NCBI RefSeq assembly: GCF_000189635.1
Contig: NW_002476556.1
Coordinates: 1-64,000 of the forward strand
Source of the DNA: Tetrahymena thermophila SB210
Lineage: Eukaryota; Ciliophora; Oligohymenophorea; Hymenostomatida; Tetrahymenidae
Direction of reading: 5' to 3'
Length of the DNA stretch: 64,000 bases
Shown here: piece after piece, positions 8,975-21,940 of the stretch
How positions within the stretch are numbered: the first letter of the stretch is position 1
How the letters are laid out: every line of letters begins with the position of its first letter
Made by a program: the position numbers and the translations under genes
Notes under the pieces: generated by a model
Database searches by the model: none
The model's input: only the letters and a program-made list of their open reading frames with translations
What the model was told of the DNA's origin: nothing

Positions 8975-11900
8975 ATGTACTTTTTAAAATTTTATCTATT
9001 AATTTTAGCTTTCTCTGTTTTATAAACAAAATCATAATATGAATTAAATATGAAGGTAATTGGAGATGAAAATTGCGATAAGTATATTATATAATAGCTA
9101 AATCAATACAATATTAATTATTCTTGCTAAGGAAATAATATAATAGTAGAAAACTAAGATATAATAGCTTTTGAGTTAAATTTAAAAGATTCGAATATTT
9201 TTTCTTAGATAATAATTTAGGATGTCAAAGTTGTTAATATAAATAGTCTTAACTTAGAAAATCTTTAATCTTAAAATATGAATATGTTAATATCTTTTAA
9301 TAGAATATAAGATTTAAAAATAAAAAATATTAGTATTTCTAAGTCAATAAAGTCCTTTTAAAATTTAATTAATGCCTATAATATTAATTAAATTACTGTA
9401 GGCTAAATATTTCTAAAAGATCTTTTCATCAGATAAATTAGATAAGCAATTTCATTCACCTCTACAATTATTTAAATAGATTAAATAAGCTTAATTAACT
9501 CTTAAGTGTGTTAATTATATTTTTATGGTTATGATAAATTAATGATAAATAAGATTTAAAAGATACTAAATGCAAGTTTTATTCAATTTAATGAATGCTT
9601 TGTGGATTTTATTTTTCAATCACTTAATGAAGTACATATTTTGACCATATATATAGATATAAGTTATATTAATACCTCTCTTACGAAGATATTTAATACA
9701 TTTGCTAAATTTTAAATTTAAAGAAATGAATCTGGCGAAGGATCAATATTAATAAGTTTGATATAATTCAAATCATCTTTTGTTGCTTCATCATATATTG
9801 AAGTCATATAGTTTAATTAAAATATTTTATAAAATAATTTATTGATTATTGAATTGATTTATTAAAAAAATGATAGTAATAGCTCTTTATAATTAGATGT
9901 ATAATTTATAAAATATTTTAATATCTATAAAATATCTTTAGAAGGATTTTCTGACTCTATTTAATCTAATAACTATGAAAGTTTAATTAAATCTTTTAGT
10001 ACAGTATTTATTAATATTTATTCTATATCTGTGTTAAAAAGTGAAAATATAAATGGACCTATTATTTAATGCTTGAATTCTTAATATGTTGAAATAAAAA
10101 GTATGTCCTTATCAAATTTAATAATTTATTCTAGCTTTCTTGATTTAGAAAATATTTAATATTTGTCTTTCTATAATATTGATATAGTAAACACAACATT
10201 TTATGGACATTTGATAAATGCTTAATAAATTTTATCTTTTTCATTAAAATTTTTTAATATATAATAAATACTTATCAATTCAAAATCGCTAATTAATATA
10301 AAAAGTGTAGGCGATGGCATCTTTTAAAATATTTAACTTAAAAAAATAGACACAGACCAAAAATAATCTATAATTTTCTATATCGAATTAGAACAACAAT
10401 TAAAATAAAATAATATCACATTTTAAACAGTTGATGCAGATTTATTATCTAAAAGTAACTTATAATTCTTAACTTTAGATGGCTCGTATTATGAATTTTC
10501 TATGGAGTAATCTAAAATAATAAATGGTCTTCTATTACTTTTGGTGGTTGCTTACATTTTATTAACACTTTTAATACTAATTAATAGTAAAATATAAGGA
10601 TTTAGGATACTACATTTAAATAGTGCAGGAGCAATTATTTAGGGGGTGCTATTTCTGGGGTATCTAAAATTTGGTCATAACGTAACTATTTTATTGAGTG
10701 CAGTAGCTAAATAGGTGGTGTTATATATGCTGTTTAGGAGTTAAATAGTGATATAAATGAGACCTCATTTGAATAAAATAAAGGTTATTTAGCAGCTAAT
10801 ATAGCTAATAAATCTCCTTTAAAGTTAAAAATCTTAGAAATTTTAGAAATAAATTAAATGAATTCTAATGATGAAAATTTATTTACATAAATTAATTCAT
10901 ATTTGTTTCCTGGACTCACCTATATTATAAGATTATCTATAGAAGTAGATGGAGAATAGCATAATCAATACAAAAATAACAATAATTTTGGTAATCTCTA
11001 TTAACTTTTAGTTTCACCTTCATAAAATTTTATTTCTTAAACCCCTACTCAACTTTATTCTATCAACTTTCCCTTTATTTTATGGTCTGCAAGAGATATA
11101 TCTTAGTGGTAAGTAAGAAATAGAATTGGAAGCTATTTAGATTTATTTAGCCTAGCTTTATACTTTAAAAGAAAGTTAATATAAAATATATAATGGGTGT
11201 AAAGAGCAAGGAATGGAAAAAGTATATTTAGATAAATATTCAAGCACTCAATTCATGTGTTAATACTGTGAATAAATGAAGGTAAGCTACTATGGGGTAT
11301 GTCAATAATGTTAAGTTGAATATTTTTCATAATGTTATGGAAATTACTCTGAACTAAAATCATCATATTGGAGGTCAATATATTCAGTAGAGTCTTAAGA
11401 TATTTACTATTGTTCTAATAATCCCTCAAGTTGTTAAGGAGGTAAATTAAATTTATTTAAATTTGATTGATAATAAAATTATTTATTTAACTATAATATT
11501 TCTAAATAAAGGTAGTGGAATAGGAAATGAGCTTTGCTATGAAGGCCATGTAGGAGCCTAATGTTTGGACTGTGATCTTTATGGTGCTTATTGGAATGAA
11601 AGATTTTCTAATGTGGGTTTCTTTTAATGTGTAAAGTGTAGTTCAATATCTTCTAATACTATAAAAATTATAGTATTGCTAACTATTTTGATGGTTAGTC
11701 TACCATTTATTTTATATTCTACCTTGAAAAAGCTTAAAAATGAAATTCTAGCACTTTATTTATCTAAAATGGGTATTTTTTTCATTCGGAAAACATTGCA
11801 GCAATAGACATTGACTTCTACTTACATTAAGATTTTACTATTTCATACTTAAATTTATTTCATATCAAATTAATTCACCAAAGTGGATATACTTTCTACT

Positions 11901-12977
11901 TTATTTTAGTTCTAGTTTTTACTCTACAATCCCTTAAGCTCCTCTTTTCTCTCTTTAAACTGCTTAATTTCTCAGTATAAACCTGAATCAACTAACATAG
12001 GATACACTGAACTTCTTTTAACATTTATGATCCCAATATTTATTTGCTCATTAACAATTCTTGTGTCAATTTGTTTATTTATTTTAAAAAGAAAGCTATT
12101 TAGAAGGAGCCTATATATGTCTATCCTCACTTTTATATATATGTTTATGATAGTTTTTTACTCAATTCTATTAGAGAAAACGCTTAGTAGTTTCTTTTGT
12201 CTAAAACTTGACAAGGATAAATATTATTCTCTTATTGACCTAAGTTTGGAATGTGGAAACTCTCCAGAACTCTATAGAATATAATGTCTAAGCTTAGTGA
12301 TATTAATCTTATTTTTGGTAGTTTTTACATTTGTAGTCTTTGCAAAGCTAATTTAATCACGAAAGAGACTAAATAAAGTTAAAGTCATGTTTGCATTTGG
12401 GTTTTTATACATTGAATATAAAACAAAATTTTTCTATTGGGAGATGGTAAGAATTTTAGTGAAAAGCTTGATCATTTTATTATATGTGTGTTTGAAGTAA
12501 TATCCTTAGATTAGTCTCATTATGATTTCTATAACATTATTTTCTTATATTATGGCTTTAATAAGATTTAATCCTTTCATTTCAGCATTTTTAAATAATT
12601 TAGAAACAATATCAATAATAATTTCAAACATGATACTTCTTTCGTCTATAATGTATTTGCAGTAGAATTAGGATGAAGATAATAATTTTCAAGATTTTAG
12701 AGTTGTGTTTTACTTAATAATTTAGATATGTAACATGCTGTTTTTCTTTTATTGTATTTGGCTAGTAATAACGTCTTTTCTAGAAAAATAAATATAAAAA
12801 TTAAAAAAATGTATTAAATGGAGATGTATTTAAAGATTAAAATCTACAGATAATATGAAAATAAATAAAAATGTTAAAAAAATGATAGCATGTATGAAAT
12901 AAATGCAAATAAGTTAAAAATTAGATTATTCTTTACAACCCTTGTCACACTATGATTTATAAAATGATTTAGATTGA
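8975..12977 (+). pseudogene. A1: multi-pass surface protein paralogue with two frameshifts
   Basis: First member of the A family; the family layout is given under A5. The frame opens at ATG 8975 with signal peptide MYFLKFYLLILAFSVLQTKS and reads cleanly to about 10525. There one base is missing compared with A2-A7 (GGTCTTC instead of GGATCTTC). The shifted frame hits TGA at 10859-10861, leaving 628 codons. A second lesion at about 11103 lacks two bases (ATATCTTAGTGG versus ATATCTTTTAGTGG) and brings the frame back. The remainder, including the intron 11442-11511, Cys-rich module and membrane domain to TGA 12975-12977, is well preserved. Either a young pseudogene or two assembly errors; two independent shifts favour a pseudogene. 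Confidence 0.7.
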
Positions 12978-14011
12978 TAGGTAGATAGCTTTTAAAAAGT
13001 ATCGCTTTGAATTAAAATTTTTTTGATAAAAGCGGGTTTATAATATTTTTTGTTAGGTATATAATCCATATTTTGTAATAAATAAATTATTAAAAAGTAA
13101 ATTTTTTTAAATAAGAAAATTTTTAATCTATAAATATACCCATAAATATGAATTAAAAAAAATTGTAACATTTATAAATAAATTTCATACATGATAAATT
13201 TTATTAATTTTATTGTAATTTTTTGCTGATTTTTTTTACCGTAATATTGAATTATCAACTAAAAAATATGATCTATTGATCAATAATATATCAATTAATA
13301 GCTCTTAACATTTTCTATATAAACATATATTTACTATTTCATGTCAACCAGTCGACCAGTGTCTCAATTATTTTTTAGAAGTTTCCAACATTTTTTAATG
13401 GGCAATAATACTCTTTTTGATAAAATAAATAGTTAAATTTAATAAGAAAATAAAACAAAAAATGTATTACTTTTTGCGATTTATACTATTTATTTAAGGT
13501 AAAATTTTATTCTTAATTTTTCATTATGATCAGTTTGTAAAATTTATATAGAAGACTGCTAATTTGAAGAGATTTTTAAATTATTGTAGATATAACTTTT
13601 GATTTGATTGAATATTAATTGTATTATATTATAATAAAAAATAAATAATTTATATACTAAATTTATAATAAATTAGATAAATAATTAAGTTATTTATATA
13701 TTGATATTAAAATTTAAAATTATATTCGTTTTTATACTATTAATTAAACTAAATTTATATTTAAAATACACCAACAATTTAAAAATTTTTTAGACCTTTT
13801 AAGCTTTTTAATCAAAAATAATAAATAAGTGATATTTATGATTTTTTTTAGCTCTTTATTTTAATTTAGCAAATCAATAAATTAATAAAAAAATAATTTT
13901 AAATTTTTGTAAACCAAAAACTTATTGATAGATAATAGAAACTATTGAAAGACAATACAATCAAATATATTAAAAATGAATACTAAAAGTATTTATTAAG
14001 ATTGTAAAAAA
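12978..14011. other. Intergenic spacer
   Basis: Strongly AT-rich and unstructured. A short GC-richer patch, ACCAGTCGACCAGTGTCTC, near 13348 is the only local departure. No gene is seen. Confidence 0.5.
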
Positions 14012-14551
14012 TCACTTTCTTTTAATTTTTTTGCCTTTTATGACTTAGCATACTCCTATTTCTGCGTTGCAGTTTGGGCAATAATGGAATTTATCTTTAG
14101 TAGCTGAAACTAATCCAAGAGTTACTGTATTAAAGGCTAGTGAGATCAAGCCTGGTGGTCTAACTTTTTTAATATCTGTTAAAACATATTTGTTGCAATT
14201 AGGACAAACCACTGATACTGGGTCAGAAGTATTTGCACAAATTTGTTTTGCTGTCAACTAAGCAGCTTATGGTTAGGATAGTTATTATTACTGTTACATT
14301 TAAGGTTAATTAGAAAATGGTTGTTATTAGTACATTTAAGGTTGATATTATTATGGATATGCTTAATATTGAGGATTGTTAATCATTTATTATTGGTTCA
14401 TTTAAGGTTATACCACAGGTTGTTGCTAATATTATTAATATTAAGGATTATTCGCCATGTAATAAACAGGTTCGCCAACAGTTTAAGCTGGTTAAGGAGC
14501 TAGTGGTGGGTATTTAACTTAATTCTATTATTAGAATTGCTCTTAGTTCAT
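14012..14551 (-). CDS. LITAF-like zinc-ribbon protein with Gln-rich N-terminus, copy 2
   Basis: Intact 179-codon frame from ATG 14551-14549 to TGA 14014-14012. It is a paralogue of the gene at 6125-6706. It has a Gln/Pro/Tyr-rich N-terminus (MNQEQFQQQNQVKYPPLAPQ), then CPNC (VVCPNCNKYVLTDIKK), an intervening weakly hydrophobic stretch PPGLISLAFNTVTLGLV and a second CPNC (YCPNCNAEIGVC), with a short Lys/Arg tail. The shorter frame starting MTAKQ, visible under the standard code, is only its C-terminal half, because TAA and TAG codons upstream read as Gln. Both copies keep the KYPPL motif and all four CPxC cysteines, so both are probably functional. The A1 gene and its spacer separate them. Confidence 0.87.
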
Positions 14552-16613
14552 TTATTTAGAAATAATGTTTTAAAATAAGGTTTTAAGTGTTAGTAATCTA
14601 TTGGATTTTAATTTTTTATATTGAATTTGTCTGTGTTAAGGAAAGTCTTTTTTAATCAATTGTTTGAATTTTGATTAAATTTCTTAATTAAAAAATGAGT
14701 AAAGACCTATAAAAATCTGATTAGTTTTTTTCACCACAAAAATGAATTACATTAAACATATATATTATTTTTAATTAAATTTCAAAGATCTTTTCTACTC
14801 CTAATTAAATACGTCGAAATTACTCCAAAATGAATTGAATTTTTAATTAAAAATTAATTAAAAATAGACAAATTTCAAATTACATATTTTAATTCCAATT
14901 CAAAAATTAAACTTCAAATCTATTCTATTTCTTTATTAATTTCCTTTTCAAAGTGGAAATAGACTTGTTTATTAATTTAGTTCTAATAAGGCACTAAATA
15001 AAGGTTTAAGCCTTTACTGATATCAAATATATTCATTTTTTTTTAAAGTTTCTTTCAAAAATATTCAAATTCTTTCTAATTTAAAGTAATTAGAACTGAA
15101 TTATTGAAATATTTTTAAAAAAAACTAAAATTTTCTTTTAAATAGCATTTCATATTATTAATATGCCAAAGAATAAATTTTTGAAAGCAGTACAAATTTA
15201 TTTTTTACATGTCTGTCTTTTTAAATATTTAAATAAAAGCTTTTAAATAATAAAATTAAAAAAAATATTTGAAGAATTAAACAGAATAATAAATATTTAA
15301 AAAAAAGTTAAAGAAATATTCACTTACTATTAAAATATAAAGGGATATTTAAATAATGTTATTTAAAACTGATTATTTTTGAGATACTTTAAAAGTCATA
15401 AAAATAAATGTTAGAGATTTTTAATGGAAAAATTATATTATTTTGCTATCTTATTAAATATGCGATATTTAAAAAAATAAAGCATTTAGCCTGAGCTGGT
15501 TTTATATTAATTCATTATAAAATATTATTTTTATGCGTTTTTAGCTATTTTAAATTAACAATATAAATGTTTTTTTATTTATTTATTATAAAATATTGAT
15601 TTTGTGCGCTACTAGCTATTTTTAATTAAAATTCTTAAGCAATCAAAATACTTTAATTAATTCATACATAAAAACAGCTGGAATGTCTCAATTTATAAGT
15701 ATAATAATATAATATTTATCACCTATTTACTTTATAATAATACAATCAATATTATACAAATAGATTGATCTCAAACAAATAAAAATTTGTATACATTTTA
15801 ATATTTTATATAAGGCAATATCACTTCAATATTTAATTGGTAAATTATATTCATTTTATGTTAAATAATTTTGCATTTAAAATCAATCATTCTTTTTTAA
15901 CAATAGGCACTAACTAGACTAAAAATTTATGATTAATTTTATTTATATTTTGAGTATTAAAGTCTAAATACTTAAAATTTCTTTAAGTTTTGAATCTATC
16001 TGTTTAATTATTAATGTTTTCATATTCTAAATTTAATTTTATAAAACATAAAGAACTCAATAATTTTATATTTAAAATCAAATAAAAATTATTTAAGATA
16101 CATTTTTTTAAATTTAATCAAGCATGCTTAATTAATTTTAACATAAATTAATCTTGAAAAACTAATAAAATAGAAAATTATTTAACAATTTCCATTTTAT
16201 TAAGAACCTTAGAATGCCATCCATATTATCATTAAATTTATAAATAATAAATTTTTGCTAGTTCTATTTTAATAACTAAATATAACATATATTTTAATCA
16301 AAAGAATTTATTTATTCTAGAATTACAAATTTAAAAATCATAAAATATGATAAATATAAAAAAAATTAATTAGAAAATCCAGGAATTAAATTCTTGATTT
16401 CCTTCATCTATCTACAAGAATTTAAAGCCTGGAAATGAAATAAACATACAAGAATTAAATTTTTTGCTACTTTAATTATTTTTCATAATTTATTTATTCT
16501 GTCTATTATTTGTAATAATTAAATATTATTTAGAACTTAATTAAATTTTTTATTATTTTATAAATAAATTTTTAATTGACTATCAGCATAAAAAAATAAA
16601 GCTAAAAAAAAAA
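14552..16613. other. Long intergenic region with a hairpin
   Basis: About 2 kb of AT-rich DNA with no gene recognised. Two diverged copies of a block (ATTATAAAATATT ... TAGCTATTT) about 70 bases apart lie near 15511-15630. At 16377-16397 and 16415-16435 the arms CCAGGAATTAAATTCTTG and CAAGAATTTAAAGCCTGG form an imperfect hairpin with an 18-base loop, about 180 bases before the B1 start. The equivalent position before B2 lacks it. Confidence 0.5.
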
Positions 16614-18611
16614 ATGGAAGAAAAAAATAAGAGATTTGGAGATTTAAAAGAAGTAATAATATGCTTTTTATTCATTAATTATGATACAAAATCCTTACAT
16701 TATTAAAAGTTTTAAAAATCAAACTTAAGGAATATTACTCATCTCTAATTAGATTTAGGGTAAATATTTATTTATTCATTTACTTATTTTTTAATTAATT
16801 TTAAACAAATGAAAAATATAAGAGAAAGTTGTCTTTATTTATCATAAATTTAATGCATCTATTTATCAAATAAAAAACTTTATTTATTTGATTTTAATTA
16901 AAACATTATTTATCCAAAATAAAATTTGGAGAAAATTCAAAATAGCTCACTCAAATACTTTTTTATTAATAAAAGAAACAAGATAAAAGGAGATGAAGGA
17001 GCAAAAGATCTTGGTATATCTCTAAGTAAGTGCACTGAACTCACTAATTTAATTATTTATATTTAGTAAACTTTATTGGTTTTAACAAATATTATTCAAT
17101 TTATTTTATCTAAAATCTTAAATAGTTAAAAGAAGAGTTTTATTAAAATTAAATTATTTTTTTAAACAACTCTTTTACTATTTTACAAAACAAATCAAAA
17201 ATAAATATTTAAAAAATTCAAATACTTTATTTAACTATATTCATTAAAAGTATGAATGAAATCAAAAATGAAGGAGCATAAGCATTCGGCTTAGCTTTAG
17301 GATCTTGTAAAAAACTCATTGATTGTAAATTATGGATTTAGTAAATTAATTGAATTTATATTTTTATATCTATTTGTATTTTAATTTATTAGCTTTTTCA
17401 AAAATTTTTGAATTTAAAAGTGAAAATTAAATCGGAGATATAGGAGCGTCTGGTATAGCAGCAGGTTTGAGCAATTTTACCTAAATTACAAGTTTAGGTT
17501 TGAGTTTACTGTAAGTTAAATTTAATTTTATTCTGTTTTATGGCATTATAGAAAAAATTAATTTATAAAATATTTTTAAATTTAATAGAAAAAATGAAAT
17601 TGGTGATGAAGGTATTTTTGATATTGGGTTAGCCTTAAGTAAATGTAAGAATCTAATCAATTTATAACTATGGTTACAGTAAATAATTATTATTAAATTT
17701 ATAATATATTTTTATGTTGCTACTATTATACTTTACCTTCTTTATTTAAGACAAATATTTATTCTCTAAGTATGGAGGGAGGTTTTCAAATAATTTATAT
17801 ATTTTAATAATGAAATTTTTGTATTAAAAGTTATTAAAGAAATTTTTTTTACAAAAATATTAACTTTTTGAAATCCACTCAATAAAAATTTAATACTAAT
17901 TATTTTAATATAAAAAGCACAAATTAATTTGGTGATAAAGGCTTATCAGGCCTCCTAATAGGTTTGAATAGTTGTAATCAAATTAAGGATTTAGGTCTTA
18001 GCTTGAGGTATTTAATTATTTTTATTTTCAAATAATAAAAATAAATGAAAATAAAAAAAATGCTAAAATAGATTTTTATTAAATTATGATAATTTAATTT
18101 TTATTTTTGGTTTATTTTTATATTTAAAATTAATATAATAATAAAAAAAGTAAAAATAAAATTACTGATGAAGGGTATTTGAAAATGGACGAATGTCTAT
18201 CAAGTTTAGTAAATTTAACATCTTTGCTTTGTGTTTTCAAGTAGAATTATTTTATTTTCATTTTTGATGCTTTATCCAATAAATAATTAATTAGTGATAA
18301 TGAAAAATTACTCAAGTCGAGAGAAATGATGAATTGCAAAAATGTTAAAGTGCTTAGACTAAGTTTTTGGTAAAAGCAAACTTTTTTATTTTATATTTTT
18401 ACATCTCATAGTATTTTTTAGCTTATTCAAATTAAAAAATTTCATATACATCGTCAAGTTTAATTTTTTAATTGTATGCTTAAAATGTTTTCAAAATTAA
18501 TTTAAATAAAATTTTAAATATAGTTTATGCTCATCAGATGAAGAAGATAATAAACACTATAGAAAAGCTTTTAAAATCAAAAGGCTAGTTAAATTATCTT
18601 TATATTAATGA
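16614..18611 (+). CDS. B1: leucine-rich-repeat protein, one repeat per exon
   Basis: Nine exons, about 250 residues. Exon 1 (16614-16759, MEEKNKRFGDLKEVIICFLF) encodes an N-terminal cap. Exons 2-7 each carry one repeat of ribonuclease-inhibitor type, about 28-30 residues. They begin with N-x-I/F-x-D-x-G (NEIGDEG, NQIGDIG, NKITDEG) and end with LxxLxLxLx just before the donor. Exons 8-9 are a diverged cap, NDNEKLLKSREMMNCKNV and then CSSDEEDNKHYRKAFKIKRL, to TGA 18609-18611. Every intron I could phase interrupts codon position 2/3 (phase 2), so exons can be added or lost without breaking the frame. Introns are about 90-230 bases. It probably acts as a protein-binding scaffold; the partner is unknown. 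It is a close tandem duplicate of B2. Confidence 0.8.
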
Positions 18612-19356
18612 AATTATTTTCATTTATTAATAAATATTTATTTTTATTGTCTTTTATTCATTGCTATTTTTTTATTATAAATAATTTCTGTTGAATCTAA
18701 ACTTTTATGTTTGATTTTTCTTTTGAATTTTAACTTAATTTTTGATCAATAAATTTAAAAACTTAATATAAATTAAAATTACATATTCAATAAATATTTT
18801 TGAAGCAATTGTTTTATTCTTGCAATATTTTTTTTTCTTATTTAAATAGATAGAAGAGGTCTAACAGATCTTAAATTATAGTTTTATAAAATTTCCTCCA
18901 CCTTCTTTTTAAACTAAAAATGACTAAAATATTGAAGATTTATTTAAAATATAATTAGGAGAAATGAATAAGCAAAAATAATTGTTATCTTTATATTAAA
19001 TATTTATTTTTTTATTGTTATTAAGCTATTTATTAATTTGATTATTTTATTTTTTTTCAATTCGAAATTTAGTTTTTATTCATTTTTAGCTTTAAAAATA
19101 GATAAAATAAAAATAATTCACATACATTCTTGCACATACATAGTGACATGCACTCTAAATTACCCCTTTATTTAATTACTTATATATTATCATTATAAAT
19201 ATACAATAAATTTTTTAAAATAATTCAAAAATTTTTTATTTTTTAAATATTTTGGTATTTTCTTACATAATTATTAAGCTTAAAATTTATAAAATAAAAA
19301 TCTATTTATAAATATAAATTGATTATCACATAAAAAATTAAAGCGAAAAAAAAACA
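18612..19356. other. B1-B2 spacer with LRR exon relic
   Basis: Near 18846-18995 a stretch starting TAGAAGAGGTCTAACAGATC matches, in shorter form, the sequence 3' of B2, including ATAATTAGGAGAAATRAATAAG. It appears to be the remains of further 3' LRR exons. Otherwise AT-rich spacer. Confidence 0.4.
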
Positions 19357-21285
19357 ATGGAAGGATAAAATAAGAGATTCACAGATTTAGAAGAAGTAAT
19401 AATATGCTTTTTATTCATTAATTATGATATAAAATCTTTACATTATTAAAAGTTTAAAAAATCAAACTTAAGCAATATAACTCATCTCAAATTAGATTTA
19501 GGGTAAATATTTATTTATTCATTTACTTATTTTTTAATTAATTTTAAATAAATGAAAAATTAAAGAGAAAGTTGTCTGTCTTTATTTATCATAAATTTAA
19601 TGCATTTATTTATCAAATAAAAAACTTTATTTATTTGATTTTAATTAAAACATTATTTATCCAAAATAAAATTTGGAGAAGATTCTCAAAATAGCTCACT
19701 CGAATACTTTTTCATTAATAAAAGAAACCAGAAAATAGGTAATGAAGGAGCAAAAGCTCTTGGCATATCTCTAAGTAAGTGCACAGAACTCTCTAATTTA
19801 TTTATAAGTATTGGGTAAAGTTTACTCGTTTTAACAAATATTATTCAAATAATTTTATCTAAAATCTTAAAAAGTTAAAAGAAGAGTTTTATTAATATTA
19901 AATTATTTTTTTAGACAAATCTTTTACTATTTTATATAAATCAAAAATAAAATTCAAATACATTATTTAATTATATTCATTAAAAGTTTTAATGAAATCA
20001 AAAATGAAGGAGCATAAGCATTCGGTTTAGGTTTAAGATCTTGTAAAAAACTTATTGATTGTGAATTATGGGTTTAGTAAATTAATTGAATTTATATTTT
20101 TATATTTTTATTTTTTTATCACATATTATAATTTATTAGATTTTTCAAAAATTGTTTAATTTAAAAGTTATAATTAAATCGGAGATATAGGAGCGTCTGG
20201 TATAGCAGCAGGTTTGAGCAATTTTACCTAAATTAAATGTTTATGTTTGAGTTTACTGTAAGTTAAATTTATTATTATTCTGTTTTATGGCATTATAGAA
20301 AAAATTAATTTATAAAATATTTTTAAATTTAAAAGAGAAAATTAAATTGGTGATGAAGGTATTTTTGATATTGGGTTAGCCTTAAGCAAGTGTAAGAATC
20401 TAATCAATTTAAAACTATTGTTACAGTAATTATTGTTAAATTTATATTGATTTTTAAGACAAATATTTATTTTTTATATATAGCACTTTGCAATTTTAAA
20501 AAATAGTCATCGAAATCTATTTATTAGCGATGATTTGAAGATTTTTATTAAAGCAATTTTTTACAAAATTATTAGTTTTTGATATCCATTAAAAATGTAA
20601 TATAAATATTTAATTATTTTAATATAAAAAGCTCAAATTAATTTAGTGATAAAGGTTTAGAAGGTATCTTAATAGGTTTAAATAGTTGCAATCAAATTAA
20701 TAATTTAGGTATTAGTTTGAGGTATTTAATTATTATTATTTTCAAATAATAAAAAAAAATGTTAAAATAGATTTTGATTAATTAAAATAAATTAATATTA
20801 GATTTAGATTAAATTTTATATTTAATATTAGCATTTTTATAAAAAAAGTAATAATAAAATTACTGATGAAGGATATTTGAAAATGGATTAATGTCTATCA
20901 AGTTTAGCAAATTTAAGATCTTTGAATTGCATTTTCAAGTAGAATTATTTTTTTTCATTTATGATGCTTTATCCAATATATAATTAGTGATAATGAAAAA
21001 TTACTCAAGTCGAGAGAAATGTTGAATTGCAAAAATGTTTAAGTGTTGATACTAATTTATAAGTAAAAACTTTTTTATTTTATATTTTTATAGCTTATTC
21101 AAATTTAAAAATTCCATATACATCTTCAAGCTTAATATTTTAATTGTATATTTAAAATATTTTCAAAATAAATTAAATAAAATTTTAAATATAGTTTGTG
21201 CTCATCAGAGGAAGAACATAATAAACACTACATAAAAGCTTTAAAAATCAAAAGGCTAGTGAAATTATCATCTGTATAGATTTGA
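19357..21285 (+). CDS. B2: leucine-rich-repeat protein, tandem duplicate of B1
   Basis: Nine exons with the same boundaries and phase-2 introns as B1. The start is ATG 19357 (MEGQNKRFTDLEEVIICFLF) and the last exon ends at TGA 21283-21285. Repeats read NQKIGNEGAKALG, NEIKNEGAQAFG, NQIGDIGASGIA, NQIGDEGIFDIG, NQFSDKGLEGIL and NNKITDEGYLKM, each followed by a Leu-rich strand. Introns as well as exons remain alignable to B1, so the duplication is recent. The last exon contains CSSEEEHNKHYIKALKIKRL. No in-frame TGA was found, so it is likely functional. Its exact C-terminus is uncertain because B3 and B4 have an extra acidic exon that B1 and B2 seem to lack. Confidence 0.8.
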
Positions 21286-21522
21286 AATTATTATCAATAA
21301 ATAAATAAATAAAAATATTAATTTTTAAAGGCTTAAATTAACTGTTATTTTTTTATTGTAAAAAATATCTGTTGCATCAATACATTAATCTTTGATTTTT
21401 CTTTTGAATTTTAACTTAATAATTGATCAATAAATTTAAATACTTAGTATAAATTAAAATTACATCTTCAATATTTTTGAAGCAATTATTTTATTCATGA
21501 AATTTTTTTTTTCATATTTTAA

Positions 21523-21940
21523 TAGAAGAGGTTAAACAGGGCTTATATAATAGTTAAATTAAATTTCCACCTGATTTTTCATAATTTTTATCAATTATTG
21601 TAAACTAAAAATTAATTATAAATGGCTAAATATTGAGGATTTATTTAGGATATAATTAGGAGAAATAAATAAGCAAAAATAATTGGTGTTACTTTAAGCA
21701 ATTATAAGTAACTTGATAATTTAGTGTAGTTTTTATATTAAATATTTATTTTTTTATTACTATTAAGCTATTTATTAATATAATTATTTTATTTTTTTCA
21801 ATTAGAAATTTTGTTTTATTTTATTTTTAATTTATATTTAAAAAATAAAAAGATATATTTTTATAATTTTAAATATATATAGTATTAAATAAGTCACAAA
21901 GGAGCAAAGCAATTTACCTATTTATAGATGATTGTAAGTA
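21523..21940 (+). pseudogene. LRR exon relics 3' of B2
   Basis: The stretch around 21658-21735 translates in part as IGVTLSNYKQLDNLVQ, the pattern of an LRR second half. 21870-21930 contains a frame-broken N-K-S...G-A-K-Q-like start. Neither has a clean splice context. B2 probably once had more repeats, or another LRR gene followed it. 21286-21522 is featureless. Confidence 0.4.

Noticed and set aside
12027-12284. Short ORFs of about 85 codons starting MIPIFICSLTILVSI, repeated every 5-10 kb
   Set aside because: These are internal pieces of the A-family membrane domain bounded by TAA/TAG codons that read as Gln, not separate small membrane proteins.
13348-13366. GC-richer ACCAGTCGACCAGT patch as an operator or origin
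   Set aside because: It occurs once, is short, and has no associated structure.
14321-14503. Plus-strand ORF opposite the second LITAF-like gene
   Set aside because: It is antisense to the Gln/Pro-rich part of a well-supported minus-strand gene, and its Leu-rich content is the mirror of Gln and Asn codons.
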